In this document: in pieces, positions 12,096-24,540 of the stretch
Numbering within the stretch: the first letter of the stretch is position 1
Layout of the letters: every line of letters starts with the position of its first letter
NCBI GenBank assembly: GCA_003254905.1
Contig: QANU01047381.1
Coordinates: 573,144 to 637,143, forward strand
From: Nissolia schottii
Taxonomy: Eukaryota > Streptophyta > Magnoliopsida > Fabales > Fabaceae
Length of the DNA stretch: 64,000 bases
Direction: 5' to 3'
Position numbers and translations under genes: made by a program
The notes under the pieces: generated by a model
What the model was told of the DNA's origin: nothing
What the model saw: only the letters and a program-made list of their open reading frames with translations
Database searches by the model: none

Positions 12096-12181
12096 CTTGT
12101 ACTCTCTTTTGAAAATATTCAGAATTGATGGCAGGAACCTTACCTAGCATTCATCTTCCTTCACTAAAGACTAAGAAGCAT
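12034..12181 (-). promoter_or_regulatory. Upstream ORFs in DUF3527 leader
   Basis: Three ATGs precede the main start at 12095. uORF1 (12181-12164) encodes MLLSL; uORF2 (12154-12140) encodes MNAR; uORF3 (12150-12034) is out of frame and overlaps the beginning of the main coding sequence, 38 codons plus stop. Such overlapping uORFs usually lower translation of the main ORF; that effect here is inference. Confidence 0.6.
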
Positions 12182-13130
12182 AGGATCAATAACCTGAAAA
12201 AACACACCCAACACCAAAAAAAAAAAAAAAATAAGGGTAACTCAACAAAAGAAAGATTGTCTGCAAAATAATAAATTTGAAAGTAGCGCTGCCGCAGTTT
12301 TACTTAAATAGTCCTTAGTCCAACTATGTGAGCTTTAATGTAATGATAATAAAAAAATTATGCAAGTCTTCTAAGATATCATGACATAAAAATTGTAAAC
12401 ATTTAAGTTAAACATGAAATAAACGAAAAAACTGCAATTCATATGCAGAACAAATAAATATGCAGAACAAATACCTTACATATTTATGATCCAAGCATAT
12501 ATATTCCTTGGATAGTGAAACTCATAGAACATGCAATTCCATATTTAATTTAACCAACAGGACACTCACTTATGCTAAAACAGAAGTTTACTCTCTACTA
12601 TTTGATATTAAAAAATAAATAAAAAAACTTTAAAAGAAGTGAGGATGAAGAAAAGACCAAGGTTCATTGTCTTCCCCCATCGTACTCAACCTTAAATCCC
12701 AAAAAAGGAAGGTCAATCAACACCTTGTGACCAAAATTGACTGAATTAAATCCAACCAACAACAAAATACTAAACAAATACAGAAAACAAACACAAAATC
12801 AAAAAACAACTTTTTTATTACCTGATAGAACTGGATCCAGGAAGAGCCAAGAGCAGCACCTCAGGGAAATAATGAACACAAATCCAGTAAGGTAGCTGAT
12901 TTTCAACACCTCAACAGTCTTCAGTCCTCAAAAGTTGAGCTTTTTTTTCTTACTCCCAAAAACCAAATAGGAAGAAAGAGGAGAGAGAGCTTAATAGACC
13001 CAAATGGACACAGAAGCAAAACAAAATAAGGGGTGGAGAAAACCAAGTTCAGGCACATGGGAAACCAAGATCAGCGCACACCACCAACACCACAAGTAGT
13101 AATGATAATACTACTGCTAGGTTCCAAAAA
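12096..13130 (-). other. 5' leader with intron, DUF3527 gene
   Basis: Minus strand. The coding exon continues upstream to a clear acceptor (TTTTTTCAG|GTTATT, exon start 12193). A donor (ATCAG|GTAATA) at 12820-12821 closes a candidate leader exon beginning at 12822. The intron is 12194-12821. The transcription start is probably near 13000-13130. The proximal leader has at least three upstream ATGs. Confidence 0.55.
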
Positions 13131-13198
13131 TATTATAAAAACCGTATTTTTATAATATTTCAACAAAAGGGTGTCACTGTTTTGGTGTTTGACACCAT

Positions 13199-13219
13199 TA
13201 GAGAGAGAGAGAGAGAGAA
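13199..13219. repeat. GA microsatellite in DUF3527 upstream region
   Basis: An uninterrupted run of GA dinucleotides sits just upstream of the proposed leader of the DUF3527 gene. GA/CT tracts are common near plant core promoters; a role here is not shown. Confidence 0.7.
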
Positions 13220-15005
13220 ACAGGGGAAGGAAAATAAAGGGAAAAACGAACTAAACCAAACCAAAGCAAACTGGCATATAGTAGTGGAGGCATGAACATG
13301 GGGGATTTCGTTAGACACGTCTCAATGGTTGAAAATCTAGCACACTGAGGAGGGAGAGAGGGTCCGTGTTTTCACTTCGCACCTAAAAATTAGGATGCTC
13401 TTGTTGTAGGGTCCCACCTCCTTCTTGTTGCATGTTCTTGTTCAGAAATTGTTATGTTAAAAACATTTTTTTATTTTACAAAGACAATATATCAAACGAT
13501 TGAGTTTGCGGTCTAATAATTGTTATTTTCTAATGATTGTTATCATATTAGGTGATTAAATAATAAAATTTATAGCTATATTATAGCTATAGGTATAAAA
13601 ATAATTATTAATCTGTGAGCTCAATAATAAATATAAATATTCTTAAGACAACTACCATCTTAAAAGAAATATATTATTTCAATCAAATTTGTGTACGAGC
13701 ATGACTTTTAAAATGGTTAAATGTGACAATTAAATTTTTTTTCACATAACAAATATACAGTTACATTACATTACAATCAGTAGACATATAGCAACGATAG
13801 TCATATTAAAATTAAATTTATTATTTAATATTACGTCAACTATTATTATAAAATATAAAATTGATATAGTATTAAGTAATAAATGTTATAGTTTTCTTTC
13901 TTAGTCTAAAAACATATTATAAGAAGTTCTGTTTTTTTTCCTAAAGTGTCCCCAAAAGTCCCAAACCATTCTTACATGCACATAAAGGAATCCAGGGGGA
14001 GATAGAGAAGAGTCATGAGCTGGTGCGCATGATAGCTATGTGACTCCACTAAAGCCAAAGGTGGTGCCACTTGCAGATATATTCAGCCATTACCATTTTC
14101 TTTGTTTGTCACTTTATTTCTTTTTTTCACATTCAGACCCAATAACTTGTTGAATTTTATACATTTCATAGCCATGTGATGGAGAGAGAAATGGGGTGTT
14201 AACGTGGCATTTGGTCAATTATATTTTTTATTTCATAAGTTAAATTTAGAATATATAAGTGAAATATTTAAATTTATATATATATATATATATGTATATA
14301 CACACACACGGGCCTCAGGGCATGCCTATTGACCAAACTAACACTTGACCGTATATATGGCATAGAAGGATACATTATCTTTAGACATATTGCTCAGTTT
14401 GCACTGTTACACTCATGACATGACAGTGTGACACAACACATTCTTATTCTCTTCTATGTTTTCTTCGGTTACTTTATTTATTGCTGCATTTATTGTGGTC
14501 ATATTCATCCCTCTTGTTTATTTATTTCTTGGACGGCGTTGCAACAGAAATATTTTATTTGGATATTAATTGATCTTGGATTTGAGCGCAATCACAATCA
14601 CCTCACCTCTTCTTCATAAATTGGCTTTTGATTAAGCCGAAATTGTAGAATGTACTGTACTAATAGTTTTAATTTTATCTTCTGACTACTGCCAAACATG
14701 AAAAACCATTTTCTTTTGACTTGAATAAATATGAAAAACTTGATCAAAACACACCTGCATATCGGGTTACTTAAGGGGTTAACCTTACTCGTTTAAATTA
14801 AACAAGTTGGAATTTAATAGACTTTAATTATTTGTAAGTCAATTTTTATATGTTTAGTTTATCCATTTCATGCAATAAATGAATTAGCTCATGAGTTATA
14901 TCTATGTTAATACCAAACAGATCAATTTAGCTCACACATTAAACAGTCTGAGTCTATAAAGGTTTTTGTTATTCGCAGGCCGGATTTTATTGGTTCGTCC
15001 ATTTA

Positions 15006-15465
15006 GGGTCTATTTGGTTTAACTTTCGGAGGAATTAAGTTCAGAATAGTTAAGTTTGTAAAACTACTTTTAGAGAAATTAAGTTTGGAAGAATTGATTT
15101 TTGTTTGGTTTGGATATTTTAAAAGTAAGTTTAAGATAATTATTTATGTTTAAATGAGATAAAATAAAAGAACTTTTGGAGATAAAATTATCAAAAAAGA
15201 CATAATATAGTTTTAAGATAAATTAATATAATTTGAGTTAATATTTTGAAAGGTTAAAAATGTAATCTCCCATTTTCAATTTCAAAAGCAAACTGAAAAG
15301 CAAGTAAGTCTTTCAGTTACCAAATTTAAGTTTAGGCTACTCCAAACCTAAGTTTATGAACTGAAAAATAACCAAACAAAATGACTTACTGCTCAAAGTC
15401 ATTTTCAGTTTGTCAAACTTAAGTTTGTAGAACCCAAACTTAAAACCAAACAAGTCGTTAATCAA
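15006..15465. mobile_element. Probable MITE with TTTGGTTT inverted ends
   Basis: The left end reads GGGTCTATTTGGTTTAA and the right end is its near-complement (TTAAAACCAAACAAGTCG). Subterminal AAGTTTAAG-like motifs recur on both arms in inverted form. No coding capacity. This is the pattern of hAT- or PIF-related MITEs; no clean target duplication was found. Confidence 0.5.
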
Positions 15466-16280
15466 GTAAATGGGTCAGACTCATTTTGATAGCCCTACTT
15501 GAATGCATCTCATAACTCTTTTTTGCCTCTTATGGCTACTTAAGAAGTATGAACACTTTGTGGGACTATTGTGTCCCCATGTCCAACACATTGTTGACAC
15601 GTTCGTTCAACACATGTATTGCACTTATTCGAAAGTATCCACATAAAAATTCATAATTAGTCATGTTCAAGCGTGTCAGAGTTATATGCAAAAGTTTTTT
15701 GAGTCGTGTCTGTGCCGTGTTTGAGTAAAAAAACATTTTAAATATTAAATAATTTATACTAACATAGACCCTTAGAAAATTAGCAAGAACTATAAAAATA
15801 TTTCGAATGTTCCATATATTTTGAAAGAGGTTTAGAATGTATTAAAAATTAGTAGTTTGATGTTAATGAAAATACTATGATATTATTTAAAAATTTTAAT
15901 TTTATACCTACATATGATGTGTCTGTGTCCTATAAAATTTAAAATTAATGTGTTGCTATGTTGTGTGCCATGTCGTGTCATGTCCTGTGTCAGTATCACT
16001 GTCACTGGTTCCTAGATGGGCACTAAATCATTAAATGTATTGGTTGCTTTTTTTCCCTAATTTATTGGTTTTTTATTTTCTTTTTTGAAAAAAAATATTA
16101 ACAGAGAAACTTAATGGTACTTATAAATAAAAAAAGATACATCAAATTTAATGTTAATAAAAAATAAATATGTTCAGCATCTTAAAGTATTTGAATATCT
16201 ATAACTATTATTTACCCAAATATTATTAACATCTAAGCATCTTTTGAATTGAAAACTAACATAAATGTTGTAATTTAAAA

Positions 16281-16350
16281 AATGCATTGTGCTTCTTTTC
16301 ATAAAAATCTAAATACCTTCATCATCTGTAAAATTCTTACGAAACAAATA
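16281..16350. repeat. Dispersed repeat, copy 1 (pair at 32311-32370)
   Basis: About 60-70 bases starting at AATGCATTG and passing through TTCTTTTCATAAAAATCTAA match the segment at 32311-32370 with scattered differences. After this both copies go into A-rich, purine-rich DNA. The repeat family is unknown. Confidence 0.45.
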
Positions 16351-16711
16351 CTAAAAAAAATAACTACAAAGAAAAACAAAAACAATCACAACAAAAACAA
16401 AAACAAAAAGCACAATATATATTATTTTAAGAATAATTATGAGCTATTTATGAAATAAAAATCCTAAATAAAGAAAAAAGAAAAAACGATGGAGTTGAAA
16501 AACAAATTGACAAAAATCGAAGACCAGAAGAAGAAACACAGAAATCAACTGTACAAATTTGATTCCAAAGTTTGTTGAATTATACTTAGATACTTTGAAG
16601 GATTTGACTTTATGATACTAAAACAAGTTAGGCGCAAAAATGAACTAAATATGCACTCTTAAAAATAATCAATGTTCAAATTTGCAAGGATAATTGTTGT
16701 TGAATTGTATT

Positions 16712-17001
16712 TACTCCCTTCATTCCAAATTAATTTGTTACTTTAGTTTTTAAAAAAAATTGTTCTAAATTTGCCATTCTCATAGGTAAAATTTATTATT
16801 AAGTTTTTAAACATATCCCTAATTTATTAAATTCTTAAAAATAATAACATTTTAATATTTTTTATCTTTTTTTTCTTCATAGGGGAGCACTTAAATAAGG
16901 GTAATTTAATAAAAATTACTCCTTAAACTACTTTTGAATCTAAGTTTCTTAATGCTCGTGTATTTAGCCAAAACGTCATATAATTTGAGACGGAGGGAAT
17001 A
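16712..17001. mobile_element. Stowaway (Tc1/mariner) MITE
   Basis: A 290-bp segment is flanked by TA on both sides (16712-16713 and 17000-17001). The left end CTCCCTTCATTCCAAATTAA and the right end, read in complement, TTCCCTCCGTCTCAAATTAT match as terminal inverted repeats of the plant Stowaway consensus. Non-coding. Confidence 0.8.
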
Positions 17002-17111
17002 ATTGTCAAGGTTAAAAAAATGAAATTAACTTAAATGGACTGACAATATAAAATAGTTTTACACTATCATTCAATTATATACTTAATAGTGATAGGAGAT
17101 AAGGAAGTAGC

Positions 17112-18178
17112 ACTCCCTCCGTCCACTATTAGGGTAATAAGGCCTGATAAATTTTTAATGTTATGCAGTATTTAGTATGTCAGTGTATAAGATGTTATGT
17201 TATGTTATATTATATCTTGTCAGTCTACAAATACTTTTAATTATAAAAAATATTTGATAAAAAATAAAATAATTATAAGATATTAAATTTATTAATTATG
17301 AAAATATAAATTAAATTTTTACTAATAATAGTTATATTTATTGTTAATAATTTAATTTATAAAAATAATAATTTATATTAATTATATTTATATTTTATAT
17401 AATATTAAAATATTTATGTATTAAATGTCATTATGTTTTTAAAAATTATTATGTATAACTATATGTATATTATGTGTAACTATATTGTAATAATTAATAA
17501 ATTATTTTATTGCTAAATACCTATTTTTATATTAAATATAATTTATTTAAAATATACATTTATTATTTAATTTAGTAAATTAAGTAGTCATCCTAATTTT
17601 ATTTATTTTATATATTAAATTTTTTATTAATATTATTTATATTAATTTTTTTTATTATTTATCATATTGTTTATTTTTATTTAATAAAATAAAATAAAAT
17701 GACTGAAAAAAAAGACCTTGTACATCAAAAGTTAATTGCATCTTATCATCTCTCTCTAAGTAGATTTAAATTATCTATTATTTTGACATATAACAAGATA
17801 CAAACGTATAAACTTATATAATACATTAGTCATAGAAAATAATTGAAAAAATCATTAGATATTGTATTAGCTTTTTTTTTTATCATGTTTTATATAGTAC
17901 ACCAAATAGAGCCTTAATTACCATTTTTAATTTTTAGATTTGCATTCAAATATCAAATACATGACTCAAAAATGAATTTAAAAGGTTAAAAATGACAACA
18001 TAATGAGAATGAAGATAGTATAACTTAAAAATTTATTTTATATAATTTTCTATTGTTTTATAATCTTAATCTATTTTCATTTTTTAGATTTATTCATAGA
18101 GAGAATTATCTTCAAATACATTTAATTATAAATGAATCTAAAAATAAAAATTGTGGAACATTACAAAACATAAGGAGT
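17112..18178. mobile_element. Possible Stowaway MITE split by another element
   Basis: A Stowaway-type end (CTCCCTCCGTCC) begins near 17112 but its partner is not seen nearby. A plausible decayed partner (ACTCCTTATG in complement) ends near 18178, with matching inner TTTTTAGATT stretches. In between, about 17128-17925, AAGGC-type ends and very AT-rich DNA suggest a second MITE inserted near the first end. Boundaries are approximate. Confidence 0.35.
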
Positions 18179-20331
18179 AATTTTATTTATTTTTTGGGTC
18201 TGTACTTTATATAATTAGTTGAAGCGTATTTTGTTGTGAAGGTGGAATCCAGGGTTGAAGGGCCCTCCCCAAACCAAAGGGCCCAGTGAGGATCGTCAAC
18301 TGAATTTGTCAGGGGGTTTGGTTGGATGGGTGAGTGAGTGAGTGAGTGAGAGACTTTGACAATTCATCACTTTAATAAAAGCTCTCCAACATTGCCCTCA
18401 TCTTCATCATGCATCTGCATTGCACACCAACAACAACGGCAGCATTCTTCTATTTTATTTATTTACTTTTTTAAAAACCTTTTTTACATAAAGGCACTCT
18501 TCATATATTACTAGTGCCTTTGTTTCAGTACATCTTCAAGTCCGTGTGGACCCTCTGCCTGTAGTGCTCCAATTTTAGCGGCAATGTCTTCAAGCAATAC
18601 TAACATACTTGTATGTAGGGGCGTACAAGGCTCGATCCATCTCGGTCTGGGCCCGGGCCCGAGTTTTTTGATCCGGGTTTGATCCGGTTAAGTGAAAGTA
18701 GCTTGATTGTTGTTAATGATGAGTTTAGATTGCTAATCAGGGTTCCCAACCCCATTTCGTATATATGCATAAATAAATCTACTTTTATTACTCTTACTCT
18801 TTTTTTTTTATTACCTTCACAACTCAGTTACTTTTAGTCATTTCATTTGTATGTTTGAGTTTGTCTCTTATTCTTTGGCACAAACTCATTTGGGGTTAGG
18901 TCAAATTTCGATGGTGCATAAGTCATGATTTAAGGGTAAACAATAAATTATGAGTTAGTTTGGGTTGAGTTATGAGTTGTGTGTATTTATTTTATTTACA
19001 TAGCATCATGAATGTGACGCTTTGTTACTTAAGTCAATAATTAGCATAGTCCCACTAATAGAAATGAGTAAAACCAAATAATTTTTAATTTTTAATATGT
19101 TTGAAACTTTAGTATCCAAATTTCACTTTTAATGAAAATGACTAATGTAACTTAAAATGTTGTGATTATCTCTCCTACTACATGTTTTTTTCTCTCTAAA
19201 TCTCGAAATCGAGACTCATTAAATAGGGGATGAGTTTGTCTACTACTCAACAAACTTTGTGTTAGTTTAACCTAAGTTATTTTGATCAAATTAGTATGTT
19301 TGGGTAAAATTAATAGAGTTTTGCCAAAGAAAAATGTTTTTAGTGTTTTTAATGCATTTAATGTATTAAAAACTTTAAAAGCTTGTATTTTTAATACAAA
19401 ATTTTCTTTTTAAATTTTTTACCAAGTACTCTAAAGACACTTTTCAGATAAACTCAAAATAAAAATATGTATTATAATAAAAAGTTATAATTTTATTAGG
19501 CAACTAGTCTTTTAAAGGGACTAGTACAATTGACTCTTGTAATTCTCAAGGATTAGGATACAAATTTTAAGTTCTTGTTAAGAAAAGTTTTAGACGCTAA
19601 TTTAATCAAGAATGAATAAATATGATTATTTACTTGATAATGTACGAGACGTTCTAAGATTATTGTTTATGTATTTTCCTTAAAGTCCACAAATATTGTT
19701 AGTTTTAGATTATGATTGACAAAGAAATGTTTATTTAAAGTCCGAAGCCGTCTAACCAACTACCATTTTGAAATTTGAAACTCAAAATGCATAGTTCACA
19801 TAAAAATGACCTAACTTCTTGGGTTAGCATAATTAAATTCATATTCAATGCATGTAGATTTATTTTTGTCCTATTCTCATTAGCCTGTTGTGGCATGCCA
19901 AGTCTAATAAATGGATATAGTAATATGTATGTGGAGGGGGCAAATTTCAAACGATAGACAGCGATATTTCACAAGTTTTGTGATTGTGAAAATTACATTC
20001 CTATCATTACAATTAAATAATGAAAATCTCAATCAAACACAGGATTTGTGATTGTACGTCAATTTAAACCAACTTTTTTATCTCTCCAATATTTTATACA
20101 TTGGTTATGCAAAATTTAAAACACATAACCTTGGGAGAAGCCTCTGGCATGTATAAGAAGCTTCTGCGTGTAAGTAACTATTAGTCATAATCTCCTTGAT
20201 TGAAGTATTGGTGTCTGCCACTAATTACCAGGTTTTAAGTGGCATGATAGCGATTACTTTGGATCGATTCGTACATATAGTAAGTTGTCTATAGTATTAA
20301 ATTAAGATATAAATAATTAATAAAAATGTTT

Positions 20332-20541
20332 CATGTACACCAAATTTTATACACCCATACATACAACATTAATAATGCACAAACTTTATTCTCACGAGTG
20401 CACAAACAAGACAAACTTATAGATAATATTCTCAATTATACTTAATTAAGTGTATAAAAATTACATACATTAAAACACAAATTTTATGTATATAAGTATA
20501 GTGTGTATGTATGATGTATATTTTTTAGTGTACGTGTAGCA
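20332..20541. mobile_element. MITE-like element, family copy 2
   Basis: Same family and orientation as 1523-1736. The left end is CATGTACACCAAATTTTATA; the right end, in complement, is GTACACTAAAAAATATAC, giving an imperfect inverted terminal match starting GTACACYAAA. It is the clearest copy for the ends. Confidence 0.7.
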
Positions 20542-21239
20542 GGACTCAATAATTAATATATTTTTATGTAATCCCATCCTTGGTGCTGATGAACGTATCC
20601 ACATTTGGGCCTCTTTGTTACTTTTGGCCCAAAATGAGTCTATGGGCCTGGATTTCTCCTTAGCCTCGTGCTCTTTAACCCGGCCCAGATAAATGATAGG
20701 ATCCATCTTGTTTTGTTTTATTAAGTTGGACAAAGTTCAATTTTGTCTAATCTATACTTGATATTTTTTAATCAAGTCAATTTTATGTTCCTACTCAATC
20801 AGAGATCGAGCTAGCATAGAATTAGACAATTGTACGAATTTAAAAATATTATGCATTTTATGTATAGCTAAATAGTATTTTTTTAAAAGAAAAATTAAAA
20901 CTAAAAAATATTTGTATTATGCATAATGCATTACTTTACACTAAAATGTTTATAATTTTCTTTTGGTAACTCATGTCTTTTTAATTTATTGACCACTACT
21001 TAGGATTGAAAGTGAGTTAAGTCAACTCGTAAACTATTTTTGACTCAGTTCGTTAATAGTTCAATTACCTGAGCTTGAGCCAGAATTTGAGCTCATTTGT
21101 TAAATAAGTCGAGTTAGAATTTCGCTATGTTTTACTCATTAGATTATGAGCTATATACACACACACACACACTTTTATTGTAATTGTAATATTTCTATTT
21201 TTTTATATTTGAAAAAAATAAAGAACAAACGTTAAAGCC

Positions 21240-22335
21240 TCAGGAACGAAGTTCCTCTAAAATCACCACTAAGCAAAGGTTGAAAAGTAGCATAAAGGTC
21301 TTTAACAATGCAAAATCAACTCTCAACCATGGTTCCTTCCTTGGCCAAAAACTATGTGTAAGCACTGTCTTCTCGGAAAACATGGGAGATGACACATTGC
21401 ACTCCATAGCAAACCAATCGCAAATGTCGGAAGTAACAGGAGGATAAATATGATCATTTATCTCAGACTGAACAAGACGAATAACCTCAATGGAATCACG
21501 CTCACACCAAACTCTGTTGTATCCATAATCACAAGCAACTTGAAGTCCAAAATAAATGTCAAACAACTTAGGCAAAAGATTATCAGCTTGACCAATGGCC
21601 CCTTTAAAACCCACAACTCACTTGGCCTTATCACCCTAGATGAGACCAACAAACTGTCATCCCAATATTCCCATGAGAATTGCCATCAACATTAACCTTA
21701 ACCATGTCTTGCTTAGGCCAAACCTACAAAACCACCTGCGGGCTAAGCTGCACCAACAAACACGTATCAACCATCTAGCAACTGACTTCCAACTCCACAT
21801 AAATCTAATGCAAAACTTTACCAACATTCCATTTTACATGGTTCACGACTCTTTCATTTCTACTATGCCAAATCCACCAAGTAGCAGAGCAAAACAGAGC
21901 AACACGAGGATAGGTTCCAATAAGTTGGAGCCACTCACGCGAATCACTAATATTCATGAAAGTAGCCTCCACCTCAAGCTTACGAAAAACCAATCTAGGG
22001 ACCTTGCAATCCCTGAGGCAGTGAATAATTGATTCCTTCTAGAAGTCACATCTAGCACAAATGGGTGAAATGCCCACACCTTTATGATGCCGCACCGAAT
22101 TCACAGGAAGAAAAAGATGGAGTGATAACCAAAAGACTAACCTGCACTTTTATTTGGTGGGAAGCTTCCAGACCCAACCTTATTGATGAGGATAGTTAGA
22201 GGGACTGAAATGGCGAATGAGCCAAGCAAAACCAGAGGCTAGCAATTAAGAGTGAGAGCTACCCACAATCTAGGCAAATGGATCTTTAGTCTAAGGGTGA
22301 AGCCAGCGAAAGGTCTCATTAACCAATGACTAAAC
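21240..22335 (-). pseudogene. L1-type LINE 3' part: zf-RVT and RNase H, decayed
   Basis: Conceptual minus-strand reading, with several stops, gives the C-terminal part of a plant LINE ORF2. The zf-RVT zinc-knuckle region is seen in GISPICARCDF and, after a stop, ESIIHCLRDC, then ALFCSATWWIWHSRNERV. An RNase H (RVT_3) part follows, with VKVNVDGNSHG, GFKGAIGQADN and CERDSIEV. The usual glutamate position (ELWALL-type) is altered to KLFDIYF. The protein ends at 21240. It was interrupted on its upstream side by the LTR at 22336-24210. Dead by stops and loss of 5' sequence. Confidence 0.8.
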
Positions 22336-24210
22336 TGTGACAATCCTTAGAAGGGAAGAAGTAAAAAAAAGAGGGCGGGGAGGACACGTCTCACGCCAGA
22401 CGAATGGGACATCTCTGCGAGATGCTAATCAGGGGGACGTCTTGTGCGAGATACGTGGCCATCTCGCATGAGAAGCAAATTAAAGAGCTAGTGTGCTGCA
22501 GCGCCCTAGGTGCGCTGCAGCGTTGCGACGTGTTGGGCGCGTTACAGTGCCTAAGGAGCGCTGCAGCTATAAAAAGGGGTGTCCTCCTCCTCCTATATAT
22601 AGAGGCTTCCCATGAGCATTTAGACTTGTTAATTCACACCAGAGCTTGAGAAGTCACACTTTTGTGAGACTTTTCGCTCTAGTTATATTTTGATTTCCTT
22701 TTCTCCTTCTCGTTTTCCATTCGTGGGGAAGCAGTGCCTCCACGTAGGGTGTGTCAGGAGCTCCCACCTTAGTGCTCCTTAGCGGTTAGCCATGTTAAGG
22801 TGAGTGACTTTCTTTACGATCTATTTTAGACTATGTATTTATTTTTATAGTTATTTATTTATTTTATTTATTTTAGCATTATTTTATTTATGCATGTTTT
22901 ATAAAATCCTAGGAGGTGAAATTTATTATTTTATTTATGTATTTATGATGTTAGTTCTTCTTTTATTTATTTAGTTATTTTCTCATGATTGTTTATTTAG
23001 AAACTCTTTATTTATGAAGTGGATATTTACGAGTCTATATTAGAAAATCATGAACCTATTTTAGAACCACATGAGACCACATATTTTATTGCATTAAATA
23101 TATTCATGTTGTGTGTGTATGATTAGTATTAAGTGACATAAATATTCTTATTGTTTAGTTAAACCATTAATAAGGGATCATGGTTAAGGAAAGATTCTGG
23201 TGGGAGAAGACTTATGTTAAGGAAATGTTCTGGCTAAGGACAAAACTTGGTACTTAAGATGTTTATTGTGACGCACCTTTCTTACCTGGGAACCTCCCTA
23301 AGCATGAGATCTTAGACTACCTTTACTTTTCCAAGATAAAACACTTAAAAATATTAAGTCATGTTATGCTATNNNNNNNNNNNNNNNNNNNNNNNNNNNN
23401 NNNNNNNNNNNNNNNNNNNNNNNNNNNNNNNNNNNNNNNNNNNNNNNNNNNNNNNNNNNNNNNNNNNNNNNNNNNNNNNNNNNNNNNNNNNNNNNNNNNN
23501 NNNNNNNNNNNNNNNNNNNNNNNNNNNNNNNNNNNNNNNNNNNNNNNNNNNNNNNNNNNNNNNNNNNNNNNNNNNNNNNNNNNNNNNNNNNNNNNNNNNN
23601 NNNNNNNNNNNNNNNNNNNNNNNNNNNNNNNNNNNNNNNNNNNNNNNNNNNNNNNNNNNNNNNNNNNNNNNNNNNNNNNNNNNNNNNNNNNNNNNNNNNN
23701 NNNNNNNNNNNNNNNNNNNNNNNNNNNNNNNNNNNNNNNNNNNNNNNNNNNNNNNNNNNNNNNNNNNNNNNNNNNNTGTCGTGCAGACTGCCATTCGTTG
23801 AGACTCTTCCCAGAGTTCTTACCCCTCAACCTCCCCCTCCAGCTATAGGTTACGAAACAGTGTAACAGAACATGGAGTTTATAGTCAGTGTAGCGGCCTC
23901 AGAATCCAAAAGTCAACAGTTCACCTTGAGATGAAGCTACCCATAGGAATTGTTAGTCTTATTTTTATTTTGTAATCAAGTCATGTCTAGAGTGCTCCAA
24001 TTATATACAGACAAGATTTTCGAACCAATCATGTATTTTATCATGTATATTTACATTTAATGTAAAATAGTTTATGTTTATTCAGAAAATAAAGATTTTA
24101 TTTATTTTAATTAAAGTTAAAATGTATATTTTTACGAAAAGCGTTCCAGCGACTTCTGTAAGAGAATTTGTCTCTTGCATGTCGGTCACCTCCCAAGTTG
24201 GGGTGTGACA
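22336..24210. mobile_element. Solo LTR (gypsy-like) inserted in the LINE
   Basis: The segment begins TGTGACAATCC and ends GGGTGTGACA (TG...CA). LINE coding sequence continues in the same orientation on both sides. It contains a plus-strand TATA-like box (CTATATATAG near 22593) and no coding frame. Flanking 5-mers are TAAAC and CGAAC, only partly alike, so the target duplication has drifted or borders are slightly off. It resembles 37969-40038 in plan and in its last 30 bases. An assembly gap lies inside (23373-23776). Confidence 0.6.
23373..23776. other. Assembly gap (404 N)
   Basis: Run of N inside the solo LTR. Apparent open frames across it are artefacts. Confidence 1.
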
Positions 24211-24540
24211 CGAACTTCATTTGACTGTGGAGTAGGAAGGAGGTCCCATCACCAGTGACCGGGGTCACAAATATCAGCTACTAAAAGATTTGAATTAGAG
24301 ATGTAGACGTACGAGACTCATTGACAGAGGTTGAGAATCCACCCACGGAGCAAACCAAAACGATGATGCACCAATACCCAAGATTAGCCCAAACCCATCA
24401 CAGAATATATGGCCAGCCTTCATAATAGAAGCCCAACAAGGGGACATACTGCGAGTTGAGCCCAAAAAAACTCTTGCGGAGGATCTCGACCCAAATTTTT
24501 TTATAAGAAGATAATATATTAAAAACGAGTCTCCCATGCA
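24211..24540 (-). pseudogene. L1-type LINE fragment upstream of solo LTR
   Basis: Minus-strand residues SPCWASIMKAGHIFCDGFG, then ILGIGASSFWFAPWVDSQPL, and after a frameshift SNSNLLVADICDPGHW match the segment of plant LINE ORF2 that follows the reverse transcriptase (usual pattern WASLLKARDVL...GDGNTSFWYDPWL). It continues into the 21240-22335 fragment after the LTR is removed. Confidence 0.75.

Noticed and set aside
23359..23848. Open frames crossing the N run
   Set aside because: They consist almost entirely of unknown bases in the assembly gap.
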